Part shown: piece by piece, positions 16,300-27,351 of the stretch
Layout of the letters: every line of letters starts with the position of its first letter
Numbering within the stretch: position 1 is the first letter of the stretch
Source of the DNA: Mycobacterium attenuatum
Lineage (GTDB): Bacteria > Actinomycetota > Actinomycetes > Mycobacteriales > Mycobacteriaceae
DNA: 47,145 nucleotides
Assembly: GCF_900566085.1 (NCBI RefSeq)
Contig: NZ_UPHT01000090.1
Span: 1-47,145 of the forward strand
Direction: 5' to 3'
Notes under the pieces: generated by a model
Told to the model about the DNA's origin: nothing
What the model saw: only the letters and a program-made list of their open reading frames with translations
Database searches by the model: none
Position numbers and translations under genes: made by a program

Positions 16300-16407
16300 T
16301 AGCGCGTCCCGCCGGAAGCGGCAACGGCAGGCGGAAAGAAAGCGACTTCTGCCGCGTGACGGGCCACAGCCGGCCGCGGTGTCACGGGCGGCACCGCGGC
16401 GCGTCCG

Positions 16408-17103
16408 CTAGATCCTGCCGGCGACGAAGTCAACTGCCTGATTGACCATTCCTGCCTGGATGTAGGCACTGGCGTTGTGTTGGGGCCAGTTCTCTTTCCA
16501 GGTGTTCGGGTCGGCAGGATTGCACACGGGATCGGTGCCGTGGCACAGCTCGATGGTCCTGTCGTTGTAGACCGGGCTGAAGTTAGTGATCGGACCCACC
16601 CACTGACTTCCGTTGCCGAACAGCGCGACGGCGGCGATGTGCTCGTCGGCACCGGCCGGTAGCGGGCTGTCGAATCCAAACGCGGACATCGGCACCGCAA
16701 GTACCACGTCGGTGACCGCGGCACCGAGGGAGTAGCCGCCCAGCACCAGCCGGGTGGCCGGGCAGGCATTGATCATGTACTGAACATGGCGGCTCATGTC
16801 GTTGGCGCCGACGTCGACCTCGGTGTCGGCCGGGTATTTGACGGCGTATGAGCCCATGCTCCTACCGCCGATCTTGGAGGCGAGCGAGTTGATGAACGCA
16901 TTGCCAATCACACCGGGCCCCGGCGGTTCCAATCGGCCACGGGCGAAGACGACTTCCACCTGCGGGCAATTGGCTGCGGTTGCCGACTGCGCGGCGCCCG
17001 GCGTGCCGGGCGGCAGCATAACCGGGGCGATCGTCAGCGCTGCTGAGATTGTGACAGCGACGAGAAATGGTCTCAGGTATTTCACGGCAAGCAGAGCGCG
17101 CAC
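16408..17103 (-). CDS. Secreted cutinase-like esterase (Culp family)
   Basis: The 231-residue protein has a signal sequence (about residues 1-43) and the cutinase alpha/beta-hydrolase fold: CPQVEVVFARGRLEPPGPGVIG, nucleophile S125 in GGYSLGAAV, acid D191 in GTDPVCNP, and probable His209 in PQHNASAYIQAGM. Paired cysteines (46/114, 187/194) fit the family disulfides. The form is nearest to the Culp proteins Rv3451/Rv3452. These hydrolyse short- to mid-chain esters and phospholipids at the cell envelope. Start ATG 17103. A second cutinase lies at 32341. Confidence 0.9.
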   Translation of the reverse strand: MRALLAVKYLRPFLVAVTISAALTIAPVMLPPGTPGAAQSATAANCPQVEVVFARGRLEPPGPGVIGNAFINSLASKIGGRSMGSYAVKYPADTEVDVGANDMSRHVQYMINACPATRLVLGGYSLGAAVTDVVLAVPMSAFGFDSPLPAGADEHIAAVALFGNGSQWVGPITNFSPVYNDRTIELCHGTDPVCNPADPNTWKENWPQHNASAYIQAGMVNQAVDFVAGRI

Positions 17104-17220
17104 AGGAAGATGTTAGCTACTCGGGGCCGGCCGTTGGCCGGCTTGGCGCCCCAATCAGGTTTTCGAACCCATGATCGGATAAGCGCCCCGGCTCCGCAGC
17201 GCCGACCGTACTATCGCGGC

Positions 17221-18045
17221 ATGCGGATCTCGGTCAAGTTCCACCTGAGCTTCCCGTTCCCCGAACTGGAAGATCTGTGGCGCAGTGCCGATCAGCTTGG
17301 TTTCGAAGGGATTTGGGACTACGACCACTTCCTTGGTCCCAAAGAGTTCGCCGAGCCGACCTACGAGGGCTGGACGACGCTGGCCGCCATGGGGACGATC
17401 ACCGAACGATCCCGCATCGGTTGTTTGGTGACGGGCGTGACATACCGGAATCCGGCAGTGCTGGCCAAGATGGCAGTCACCGTCGACCACATCTCCGGTG
17501 GGCGCCTCAACTTCGGAATCGGGGCCGGATGGCACGAAGACGAGCACCGCGCCTACGGGATACCCTTCCCCGGCGCCGGGGACCGGGTCGCGATGGTCGA
17601 CGAGGCGCTGACGGTGATCCGCAGGCTTTGGACCGAAGAGATGGTGACCTTCACCGGCAACTTCTTCACGCTCGAAAATGCGCTGTGCGAGCCCAAGCCG
17701 CTTCAGCTGCCGCACCCGCCCATTGTGATCGCGGGCTCACAACCGAAAATGCTGCGTCTCATCGCCCGCCATGCCAACGAATGGAACATGCCCGCCTATG
17801 ACAGCCCTCAGCAGTGGGGCGAGGTGAACGCGCGGCTCGACAAGGCCTGCGCGGAAGTGGGCCGCAACCCCGCCGAAGTCCGCCGTTCCGGTCAGGTGCC
17901 GTTGTACCCGGCAGAGGACCGACAGGTCGACGAACAACTCACGCTACTGCCCGCGTTCAAAGATCTGGGTTGCGAACACCTGGTGCTCGCGTTTCGCCAG
18001 CCCCCCACGCTGCAGCTACTCGAGCGCTGCGCCAGCCTCATCTGA
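17221..18045 (+). CDS. LLM-class F420-dependent oxidoreductase
   Basis: The 274-residue product is a luciferase-like (bacterial bilin/TIM barrel) flavin or F420 enzyme: MRISVKFHLSFPFPELEDLWRSADQLGFEGIWDYDHF at the N-terminus, then IGCLVTGVTYRNPAVLAKMAVTVDHISGGRLNFGIGAGW and PPIVIAGSQPKMLRLIARHANEWN. These are hallmarks of the F420-dependent subfamilies common in mycobacteria. The substrate cannot be told. ATG 17221 follows 118 bases of divergent spacer from the cutinase gene. Confidence 0.88.
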   Translation: MRISVKFHLSFPFPELEDLWRSADQLGFEGIWDYDHFLGPKEFAEPTYEGWTTLAAMGTITERSRIGCLVTGVTYRNPAVLAKMAVTVDHISGGRLNFGIGAGWHEDEHRAYGIPFPGAGDRVAMVDEALTVIRRLWTEEMVTFTGNFFTLENALCEPKPLQLPHPPIVIAGSQPKMLRLIARHANEWNMPAYDSPQQWGEVNARLDKACAEVGRNPAEVRRSGQVPLYPAEDRQVDEQLTLLPAFKDLGCEHLVLAFRQPPTLQLLERCASLI

Positions 18046-18234
18046 CCATCACGCGTCGTCAATGCGCGCCAAACCCTGTGGGGCGTCGGGTAATAAAGCG
18101 CTTCGAGAACGCCGGCAGCCCTGCCCGGCCTGCGGGCACCACCGCGGCGTTGTTGAGGATTGCGTCTTGGCGTATTGGCCAAGGCGTTTCCCGCACGTGA
18201 TCTGCTCGCGACAGCGGCGGTTGATGCTCGATTC

Positions 18235-18498
18235 ATGACAGCGCTGGTACCTATCGCCGCGCTGGCGGTAGCGCTAGGTGTCGGTTACGGCTTTGGCCGC
18301 CGCGCCGGCTCGGCACGGTCAGCTTGGCGTAAGCGACGACGGGCCGTGTTGGCCAACCTCGCGATCGCCCTGATCGCGTTGGTCCTTGTTCGCCGCATCC
18401 GCCGACGCGTGCGACTGACCGGCGGCTGGCGTCCAGGTTTGTCGATCCTACTGAGCCGCTGCGGCTTTCGACATCACCCGTTGTGGAAGCTCAGTTGA
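18235..18498 (+). CDS. Small membrane protein with arginine-rich loops
   Basis: The 87-residue product has two helices (about residues 5-22 and 42-56) separated by an Arg-rich stretch (GRRAGSARSAWRKRRRA), then a basic tail (RRIRRRVRLTGG). This looks like a hairpin with a positively charged cytoplasmic side. The last 20 codons (LSRCGFRHHPLWKLS) overlap a decayed hydrolase on the other strand and may be a run-on beyond the original stop. Family unknown. Confidence 0.5.
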   Translation: MTALVPIAALAVALGVGYGFGRRAGSARSAWRKRRRAVLANLAIALIALVLVRRIRRRVRLTGGWRPGLSILLSRCGFRHHPLWKLS

Positions 18499-18728
18499 TG
18501 TGCTTGTCGAACCCTGCGATCGGGTCTCGGGATGCACTCCGAAGAAGTTGTAGCCGTCGAACCGGCGCTGCGCGCCCTCGATCCAATACAACCGCTATTC
18601 GGCCACGGGAATCGCGTCGTAGGTGTCCTGGACATCTTGGGGCCGCGTCATCGTGTCGTCGTGCACCGGGGCCACCAGCGTCGGCACAAGCGGGGTCTTC
18701 ACATCCTCGACGCGGTGGGGAAGGCTTG
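18491..18728 (-). pseudogene. 3' remnant of an alpha/beta hydrolase (dienelactone hydrolase-like)
   Basis: Read on the minus strand, the bases encode VKTPLVPTLVAPVHDDTM, then TRPQDVQDTYDAIPVAE, a TAG stop, and RLYWIEGAQRRFDGYNFFG, HPE. After a one-base shift it goes on to DPIAGFDKHIN and a stop at 18491. This is the C-terminal end of hydrolases where the segment reads AIPVAEKRLYWIEGTDRRFDGYN. The AAG-to-TAG change and the frameshift show decay. No upstream part is recognisable, since the secreted-protein gene begins at 18734 on the other strand. Confidence 0.7.
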
Positions 18729-18733
18729 ATCAC

Positions 18734-19396
18734 GTGGACCTCGTGCTTCGCGTGGTCGCGGTACCGATCGTGGCGGTGGCGCTCGGCGGCTTGCCGGCCG
18801 GCGGGCCGGCGCTCGCCGATCCGGCATCGACCCGGGTGATCACCGCCGTGGCGGTCGGATCCGACGGCCAGCCGGTCAACGGTTACCGAGAAGCCCCTGC
18901 CCAGAGCAATGTCACCGCCGTCGGCAACTGCACCACACCGTCGCCGTCGGCGGTGGCCGACAACATTTACTACTGCTCACCCAGCGCCGCCGATGCCGGA
19001 ACCTGCTGGCCTTCGGCACCGGAATCGCTGCTGTGCGTGGACAATCCGTGGGATCAGCGGCTGCATCGGGTAACCTACGGCGGACCGCTCCCGCCAGTGC
19101 ATCCGATCGCCACACCCGACCCGTTCGCGCTGGCTCTCGACGACGGCACCCGATGCCTGCTGCGCAACGGGGGCGCCTGGGGCGGGCGCGACGACGGCTA
19201 CGTCGGTGTCTACGGATGCGGCGCGTCAAACTCGAACCTCGCGGTTTTGTGGCTCCCCAGCCAGGGTGCCGGGACGTGCGTCGACCGGTCGGCACCGGTG
19301 TGGACGGTCAGGGTGGGCCAGCTGGGCACACCGGGTCAGCACTTCCCGCCGCCGCAGACCCACGCGGTGGCCACCGCGTGGTTCGCCGGAAGTTAG
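18734..19396 (+). CDS. Secreted cysteine-rich mycobacterial protein
   Basis: The 220-residue product begins VDLVLRVVAVPIVAVALGG with a clear signal peptide (cleavage near ALA-DP at about 31). The mature part has seven cysteines (NCTTP, YCSPS, GTCWP, LLCVD, TRCLL, YGCGA, GTCVD), most of which could pair in disulfides, and no catalytic motif. GTG 18734 or GTG 18743 may be the start. Its stop codon overlaps the stop of the convergent L,D-transpeptidase by four bases. I take it as a conserved exported protein of unknown function. Confidence 0.7.
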   Translation: MDLVLRVVAVPIVAVALGGLPAGGPALADPASTRVITAVAVGSDGQPVNGYREAPAQSNVTAVGNCTTPSPSAVADNIYYCSPSAADAGTCWPSAPESLLCVDNPWDQRLHRVTYGGPLPPVHPIATPDPFALALDDGTRCLLRNGGAWGGRDDGYVGVYGCGASNSNLAVLWLPSQGAGTCVDRSAPVWTVRVGQLGTPGQHFPPPQTHAVATAWFAGS

Positions 19397-20679
19397 TGAC
19401 CGCCGGCGTTCAAGGCACTGCCCTTGCGCCATTGGTCCCAACTCAGGGTCCAGTCGCCGTTCTGTTCCAGCTGCAACGGCGGCCCGCCGCTGTTGCGGAC
19501 CTCCACCACGTCGCCGGGCACGGAGAAATCGTAGAACCATTTCGCGTTGTCTCCGTTGAGGTTCAGACATCCGTGCGAGGTATCGGTGTAACCCTGAGCC
19601 CACACCGTGGCATCGAGCTGATGCAGGTAGATACCGTCGGTGCTGATGCGGGTGGCGTAGTTGATGGTCTCGCGATATCCGAGCCGGGAATTCTTGGGCA
19701 GTCCGAACGTCGACGAATCCATCACCACCGGGTTGCCCTTGTCGAGCACGGTGTAGATGCCAGGGGGAGTCCAGAAAGACAGGGTGTGCCCACCGAACGT
19801 TTCGGTGCCGCCCATTCCCATGGAGGTGGGCATGCTCCGAACCAGGGCGCCGTGGTCGAACACGCTGACCAACTTGGTGGCGTCGTCGGCAATAGCGATG
19901 TGCGCGTCGCCGATGCGAAACGACACCCGGTTGTCTTCTTGCCCGAATATGCCGTTGCCCAAGGCGATTCCGTAGATCTTTGCCGCTACGGTGACCGTGG
20001 TGCCCGGCGCATAGTAATGCTCGGGTCGCCAGTGGGCGTTCTGATCGTCGACCCAGAACCAGGAGCCGGTCACCGCAGGATGGGTGGTCACCGACAGTCG
20101 CCGCTCGGCCGCCGCGCGATCGGCGATCTGTTCGTCGAAGTGGGCGACGATCACCGTTCCGACGCCGTAGCTGCCGCCTTCGTGCAGGGCGGCCCCGGAG
20201 GTGGTGGTCAGCGCCACTTTGGTCTGGTTGGACGGCCGCAGCGTGGAAAACGACGACATGTGTTGTGCGGCAATACCGTTGGATCCACGGCTGGACACCG
20301 TCAGGGTGTAGGTGCGTCCGTAGCCCAGGGGCACGGTGGGCTTCCAGACGGTGTTGTCCGGGGTCATCACACCCGGCACCGGCTTGCCGGCGTCATTGAC
20401 CATTCGGACCTCGGTCAGCGTTCCCGCGTCGGCCTTGACCACCACATGCGCGATCGGGTCGACGTCGCGTGCCCGGGACCCGGGGGTGATCGTTACGCGT
20501 GCGGGCTCCGACGCTGGCGTCGTCGCCCCGCCACGACGGCAGTCCGGACGACCCGGCAGCCCCGCGATTCGAATCACACCGACCGCTGCGACGACGACGA
20601 ATACGGCCAGCAGGAAACGGCGCGGCCAGCCGATGCCCAATATCCGCCGGACGAGCTCAGCGCTATCTGTGGATGTCAT
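19393..20679 (-). CDS. L,D-transpeptidase (LdtMt2/LdtMt4-like)
   Basis: The 428-residue protein makes 3-3 cross-links in peptidoglycan. It has a single N-terminal membrane helix (about residues 18-38), two bacterial Ig-like domains (RMVNDAGKPVPGV...LGYGRTYTL, then DEQIADRAAAERRL...WRPEHYYAPGTTVTV) and a YkuD catalytic domain with the active-site motif SHGCLNL (Cys about 371) and upstream HQLD/YTDTSHG. The C-terminal cap NGDWTLSWDQWRKG is as in LdtMt2. Several segments (SMPTSMG, MDSSTFG) match LdtMt2 closely. ATG 20679 is preferred; 20703 is possible. A target of carbapenems by family. Confidence 0.9.
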   Translation of the reverse strand: MTSTDSAELVRRILGIGWPRRFLLAVFVVVAAVGVIRIAGLPGRPDCRRGGATTPASEPARVTITPGSRARDVDPIAHVVVKADAGTLTEVRMVNDAGKPVPGVMTPDNTVWKPTVPLGYGRTYTLTVSSRGSNGIAAQHMSSFSTLRPSNQTKVALTTTSGAALHEGGSYGVGTVIVAHFDEQIADRAAAERRLSVTTHPAVTGSWFWVDDQNAHWRPEHYYAPGTTVTVAAKIYGIALGNGIFGQEDNRVSFRIGDAHIAIADDATKLVSVFDHGALVRSMPTSMGMGGTETFGGHTLSFWTPPGIYTVLDKGNPVVMDSSTFGLPKNSRLGYRETINYATRISTDGIYLHQLDATVWAQGYTDTSHGCLNLNGDNAKWFYDFSVPGDVVEVRNSGGPPLQLEQNGDWTLSWDQWRKGSALNAGGH

Positions 20680-20779
20680 TGACGTTGTGGTCCCCGGTTT
20701 CATGTGCTGGCCCAAAGCTTGCTTTCGGGCGCGGGCAGCTCGGGTATCAGATAACCCGTCGACGAGTGGTCTGAAACCA

Positions 20780-21664
20780 GTGTGGCGCCACCGGGCGAGA
20801 GATCATGACGTTATTGCCGACGACGAACTCGACACCTTGTACGCGGTGCCACCGGATGCTTTCACCGCAGAACGCTCCAGGTTGGCAGCGGCGGCCAGGC
20901 AGCGCGGCGATGCCGCGGCCGCCGACCGGATCTCCGCAGCGCGCAAACCCACAATCGCGGCATGGATTGTCAACCGGCTGGTGCTCACCCACGAGAATGT
21001 CGCTCGGCGGCTGGCCGACCTCGGTAACGGCCTACGCGACGCGCACACCGCCATGGACGGCGACCGTATCCACGACCTGTCCGCCGCGCAACACCGGCTG
21101 ATCAGCGACCTGGCTCGCTGCGCTTTCGAGGCAGCCGAGGTGGCGAACCCGTCGTCGGCGCTGCGTGACGACCTGACGAGCACCCTGCAGACCGCAATCG
21201 CCGACGCCGGGGTGCGGGCCCGACTGGGTCGGTTGACCAGGCCTCAGCAAGGGTCGGGTTTCGGCGCGCTCGGCGACGCGGAGCAGCTCGTGACGGCGGC
21301 TCGGGCCGCAAAACCGAAAGCGAAGCCGAAACAAGCTCGGACGAAGGCGGCACCGGAAGAAGCGGCTGACAAAGCCGCCAGCAAAGCGGCTGCAGCAGCC
21401 CGGCACCGCCGGGAAAGGCTGACCGCCTCGGTGGCAGCCGCCGAGCGCGCCACGACCGCCGCCAACGCCACGCTGTCCGAGCGCAGCGCCGAACGTGACG
21501 CGGCCACCCAACGTCGCGACGAGGCGCTGGCCAATCTTCGAACCGCCGAACGCGAGCTGAGCAGCGCCGCAGAGCGCTATCGCAAGGCGCAGGAAGCGGG
21601 ACGCGCTGCGGCGGATCTGGTCAGAGAGGCGAAAGCGCAACTGCAGCTCGACCTTGATCGATAA
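20780..21664 (+). CDS. Coiled-coil protein of unknown function
   Basis: From GTG 20780 the frame gives 294 residues. The first half is helical and holds ADDELDTLYAVPPDAFTAERSRLAAAARQRGDAAAADRI and KPTIAAWIVNRLV, a pattern seen in actinobacterial conserved proteins. The second half is Ala/Lys/Glu-rich coiled coil (residues about 175-290), with a Lys/Pro linker (KPKAKPKQARTKAAPEEAADKAA). The start is uncertain: homologues usually begin near ADDELD, where the sequence offers only ATG 20806 in another frame, so a one-base indel near the start is possible. The next gene follows after 8 bases, making a two-gene operon. Confidence 0.65.
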   Translation: MWRHRARDHDVIADDELDTLYAVPPDAFTAERSRLAAAARQRGDAAAADRISAARKPTIAAWIVNRLVLTHENVARRLADLGNGLRDAHTAMDGDRIHDLSAAQHRLISDLARCAFEAAEVANPSSALRDDLTSTLQTAIADAGVRARLGRLTRPQQGSGFGALGDAEQLVTAARAAKPKAKPKQARTKAAPEEAADKAASKAAAAARHRRERLTASVAAAERATTAANATLSERSAERDAATQRRDEALANLRTAERELSSAAERYRKAQEAGRAAADLVREAKAQLQLDLDR

Positions 21665-21672
21665 TCAGCACC

Positions 21673-22404
21673 ATGGTCGACGTCCGGATGGCAGCAGCGT
21701 TTGTCGTAGCCGGTATCTCGATCACCGCGGCATGCGGCCACCCGCCGCCGTCCACGCCGTCGCCGACGCTGTCGACGGTCATCGCCAGCGTCACACCCAC
21801 GCCTCTTCCGGTGCCACCGCAACCGGCCGCCGTCAGCGGCATGTACGGCGACCCGGCGGCGGCGGCCAAGTACTGGCAACAGCAGTCGCTCGAGGACAAC
21901 TGCGGACTTGTGTCGGTAGCCGACGTGGTGGGTCAAATCACCGGGCACGCGCCGACCGAGCAAGAGATGATCGCGCTGGCGCAAGGCACTGCGTCCCCGA
22001 CCAACCCGGGGCCGATCTATGCCCCTGCCGACGACCCGAGCCACACCAACGGCAACGGCGGCATCGAATTGGCCGACACGGTCGTGCTGCTGGCGCACTA
22101 CGGTATTTCCTCCGCCATGACGGATGTGACGCACCCCGAACAGACCGGGCTGCCCGCCCTACGGCAATACCTCACCGACAACCGCAAGATCATCGCCTGG
22201 GTCAATTCCGCAGTCATCTGGAACAGCAGTGATCAGCGCAGCCAGGCCGACCACTTCCTCGTCGTCACCGGCATCGACACGACCAACGAGATCGTCCACC
22301 TCAACGACCCCGGCGCCGACCACCCTGACGAGCAGGTCGCCGTCACCACCTTCACCGCGGCCTGGCACACGGGCGGGGATTCGATCGTCGTCACTGACGG
22401 CTGA
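21673..22404 (+). CDS. C39-like papain-fold lipoprotein
   Basis: The 243-residue protein has an export signal with a possible lipobox (ITAAC, Cys21), a Pro/Thr/Ser-rich linker (about 22-52) and a domain of the C39 peptidase-like fold. Candidate catalytic residues are Cys77 (EDNCGLVSV), His194 (ADHFLVVTGID) and Asp212 (HLNDPGA). A segment KYWQQQSLEDNCG is typical of mycobacterial members. Secreted C39-like proteins may cut Gly-Gly sites or amidate peptides, but the substrate is not known. The gene follows the coiled-coil gene by 8 bases. Confidence 0.78.
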   Translation: MVDVRMAAAFVVAGISITAACGHPPPSTPSPTLSTVIASVTPTPLPVPPQPAAVSGMYGDPAAAAKYWQQQSLEDNCGLVSVADVVGQITGHAPTEQEMIALAQGTASPTNPGPIYAPADDPSHTNGNGGIELADTVVLLAHYGISSAMTDVTHPEQTGLPALRQYLTDNRKIIAWVNSAVIWNSSDQRSQADHFLVVTGIDTTNEIVHLNDPGADHPDEQVAVTTFTAAWHTGGDSIVVTDG

Positions 22405-22410
22405 GTCGAA

Positions 22411-22444
22411 CGCCACCCCGAAACCGGGAGCCGGTGGGGTGGCG
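22411..22444. terminator. Strong hairpin between the C39-like gene and katG
   Basis: A nine-base stem (cgccacccc / ggggtggcg) encloses a second five-base stem (accgg / ccggt). It lies 7 bases after the stop at 22404 and 19 before the convergent katG stop at 22463. There is no T-run. It should work in both directions. Confidence 0.75.
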
Positions 22445-22462
22445 CTCGATCAGGCGGTCCGG

Positions 22463-25190
<2,728 letters not shown>

Positions 25191-25196
25191 TTCGCC

Positions 25197-25225
25197 ACTA
25201 TGACGCCTTTTCTTGAACCAGTCAA
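25197..25225 (-). promoter_or_regulatory. furA-katG promoter, leaderless
   Basis: On the minus strand, TTGACT (25220-25225) and CATAGT (25197-25202) are spaced by 17 bases. The predicted start, about 7 bases downstream, falls on the furA ATG at 25190. The AT-rich spacer (TTCAAGAAAAGG) is where mycobacterial FurA binds by family knowledge. This agrees with the leaderless furA message reported in mycobacteria. Confidence 0.85.
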
Positions 25226-25358
25226 GACTTTGTCGGAGGTACCGGATACAGCCGGTTCAAACGCCGGGCGCGGTTGGTCTCGACTTATCGACCATGACGT
25301 CGATCGCGTTGAACAGCATTGCGGTGCAAGCACTTGAGCCGTGATCTCAAATCGCCGC

Positions 25359-25835
25359 TCAACTGGTGACCAAGCCCTCCAGACTCTCCAGCGACGCCGC
25401 CAGATAATCCTCCGCGAACGGCGGCATCCCGCCGACCTGGTCTCGGAAACTCTGTGGAGTGGCGCTCCAGTCGTAGGTCAGCGTCACGTCGGTGTGCTCG
25501 CCGTTGGGCGCGAGGTCGTAGCGCCACCACCACCCGCCCGCGACGTGGTTTCCGGCGGGGTCGAGCTGGCCCGGCATCCAGCCGATGGCGCGGTCCTGGT
25601 CGAAGACATTGACCAAGTTGTAGGTGACGTAATCGCCCCCTGCTTGAGTCAGGTACATATTCATCGCGAAAACTTGACCGCTGCCGGTGATCGGTGCGGT
25701 GTCTATCGCATCGCGCACCCAATCGCCGGGCTGGGTGCCCTGATGGCGTGACGGCTCGGCCAGCACGGCGAAAATCTCGGCCGGCATGGCGGCGATGGTG
25801 CGGCTGACGGCAAACCGTTCGGCGTTCTCGGTCAT
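25359..25835 (-). CDS. SRPBCC/START-fold protein
   Basis: The 158-residue product has the START-like fold: MTENAERFAVSRTIAAMPAEIFAVLAEPSRHQG at the N-terminus (a typical SRPBCC beginning), GSGQVFAMNMYLTQAG in the middle strands, VNVFDQDRAIGWMPG and GWWWRYDLAPNGEHTDVTLTYDW. Such proteins hold hydrophobic ligands in a deep cavity. No catalytic residues are obvious and the ligand is unknown. ATG 25835 is chosen over 25853 as it opens the conserved region. Its promoter lies in the 232-base gap shared with the divergent cyclopropane synthase. Confidence 0.8.
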   Translation of the reverse strand: MTENAERFAVSRTIAAMPAEIFAVLAEPSRHQGTQPGDWVRDAIDTAPITGSGQVFAMNMYLTQAGGDYVTYNLVNVFDQDRAIGWMPGQLDPAGNHVAGGWWWRYDLAPNGEHTDVTLTYDWSATPQSFRDQVGGMPPFAEDYLAASLESLEGLVTS

Positions 25836-26067
25836 GCTTTGTCCTCGGTCCACAGGCTCACGCGATTACTCGCCTCGAGAGTCCAGCCAACCACACCGGG
25901 TAATCAAGCCCGACCGCGTATCCGCCCGGGTCTGGTTGCGCGCGCCGGGCGGGGTGCAAGCCGGCGCATGGCCCGCCGGCTGGTTTGATTGATGAACGGG
26001 GAGAATGCCGCCGACCGGTGCACGCCCCCCGCTGGGGCCTCAGGGGGGGCCAGAAAGGCACACGATC

Positions 26068-26931
26068 ATGGCTCAGAAACTGCGGCCGCATTTCGACAAG
26101 GTGCAGGCGCACTACGATTTGTCCGACGACTTCTTCCGGCTTTTCCTGGACCCGACCCAGACCTACAGCTGCGCATACTTCGAGCGCGACGACATGACGC
26201 TGGAAGAGGCCCAGCTCGCCAAGATCGACCTGGCGCTGGGCAAGCTGGGCCTGCAGCCGGGCATGACGCTGCTCGACATCGGCTGCGGTTGGGGCGCCAC
26301 CATGCGCCGCGCCATCGAAAAGTATGACGTGAACGTCATCGGCCTGACCTTGTCGAAAAACCAGGCCACCCACGTCCAGAAGACCTTCGACGAGCTCGAC
26401 ACCCCGCGCAGCCGGACGGTGTTGCTCAAGGGCTGGGAGCAGTTCGACCAGCCCGTCGACCGCATCGTGTCCATCGGCGCCCTCGAGCACTTCGGCCACG
26501 ACCGCTACGACGACTTCTTCGCTATGGCACACCGGGTCCTGCCCGCCGACGGAGTGATGCTGCTGCACACCATCACCGGCTTGACCCGTGAGCAGCTCAG
26601 CGAACAGGGTCTGCCCATCTCGATCGACATCATCCGCTTCGTGAAGTTCATCGTCACCGAGATCTTCCCCGGTGGCCGGCTACCCTCGATCGACATGGTG
26701 GCGCAGCGCTCCGCACAGGCCGGCTTCACCCTGACCCGGCGCCAATCACTGCAACAGCACTACGCGCGGACCCTGGACCTGTGGGCACAGGCGCTGCAGG
26801 CGCACCGGGACCAGGCCATCGCCGTCCAGTCCGAAGAGGTCTACGAGCGCTACATGAAGTACCTGAGCGGCTGCGCCAAGGCATTCCGCACCGGCTACAT
26901 CGACGTCAACCAGTTCACCCTGCAGAAGTAG
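26068..26931 (+). CDS. cmaA1: Mycolic acid cyclopropane synthase, CmaA1/PcaA-like
   Basis: The 287-residue SAM-dependent enzyme adds methylene to mycolate double bonds. It opens MAQKLRPHFDKVQAHYDLSDDFFRLFLDP, has the SAM site LLDIGCGWGATMRRA (about residues 66-80), the active-site region SIGALEHFGHDRYDDFF (with Glu, normally GAFEHFGH), and the mycolate-pocket segment FPGGRLPSIDMV. By eye it is closest to CmaA1 (HTITGL and the C-terminal YIDVNQFT), with PcaA next; assignment between these needs alignment. The ATG follows GGGGGGCCAGAAAGGC at 4-20 bases. No other mycolate genes are next to it. Confidence 0.85.
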   Translation: MAQKLRPHFDKVQAHYDLSDDFFRLFLDPTQTYSCAYFERDDMTLEEAQLAKIDLALGKLGLQPGMTLLDIGCGWGATMRRAIEKYDVNVIGLTLSKNQATHVQKTFDELDTPRSRTVLLKGWEQFDQPVDRIVSIGALEHFGHDRYDDFFAMAHRVLPADGVMLLHTITGLTREQLSEQGLPISIDIIRFVKFIVTEIFPGGRLPSIDMVAQRSAQAGFTLTRRQSLQQHYARTLDLWAQALQAHRDQAIAVQSEEVYERYMKYLSGCAKAFRTGYIDVNQFTLQK

Positions 26932-27111
26932 CAGTTTCGCGTCGGCGGGCTGCGGCAGCTATCCCATTCGCGTGCGGCACAACTTTGAGCGGCCAGCACC
27001 CGGTTGCCGGCGCTGTGCGGACGCAACGACACGGCCAAGAGCGGGCAACGAAGCATAACGATTGGTCCGCCGCGCTGGAATTGGTCTGCAAAGAGATGCC
27101 AATGTGATGCG

Positions 27112-27351
27112 GTGAGTGTTGACGTCGGCGAGTTGGCGCATGGCTGGGCGGCGCACTGGGCGGACCGGCCACCGCGGCGCTGTGCACGTGGCCACTGGCT
27201 GCTGCCCGGGCACATGATTGTGACCACCGTCCAATGTTCGTGCGGGCGGCACGTCTGTTGGCAATGCGAATGCGGTGCGGCTACCTATGGCCCGGCGCTG
27301 ATCGAATCCTGCAGCCTGGCCGCCAGTACCCGCGGGTCCTTCGATTCCTGA
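27112..27351 (+). CDS. Small zinc-ribbon-like protein
   Basis: From GTG 27112 the 79-residue product begins VSVDVGELAHGWAAHWADRPPRRCARGH. It has a Cys-rich centre, CARGHWLLPGHMIVTT then CSCGRHVCWQCECG, with six cysteines and His residues able to bind one or two zinc ions. Similar small proteins occur in mycobacteria to my memory, but I know no function. The ORF extends upstream without better starts, and the GTG lacks a strong ribosome site. Confidence 0.6.
   Translation: MSVDVGELAHGWAAHWADRPPRRCARGHWLLPGHMIVTTVQCSCGRHVCWQCECGAATYGPALIESCSLAASTRGSFDS

Noticed and set aside
19033..20682. A 549-codon plus-strand frame opposite the L,D-transpeptidase
   Set aside because: Shadow of a well-supported gene; no ribosome site or domain.
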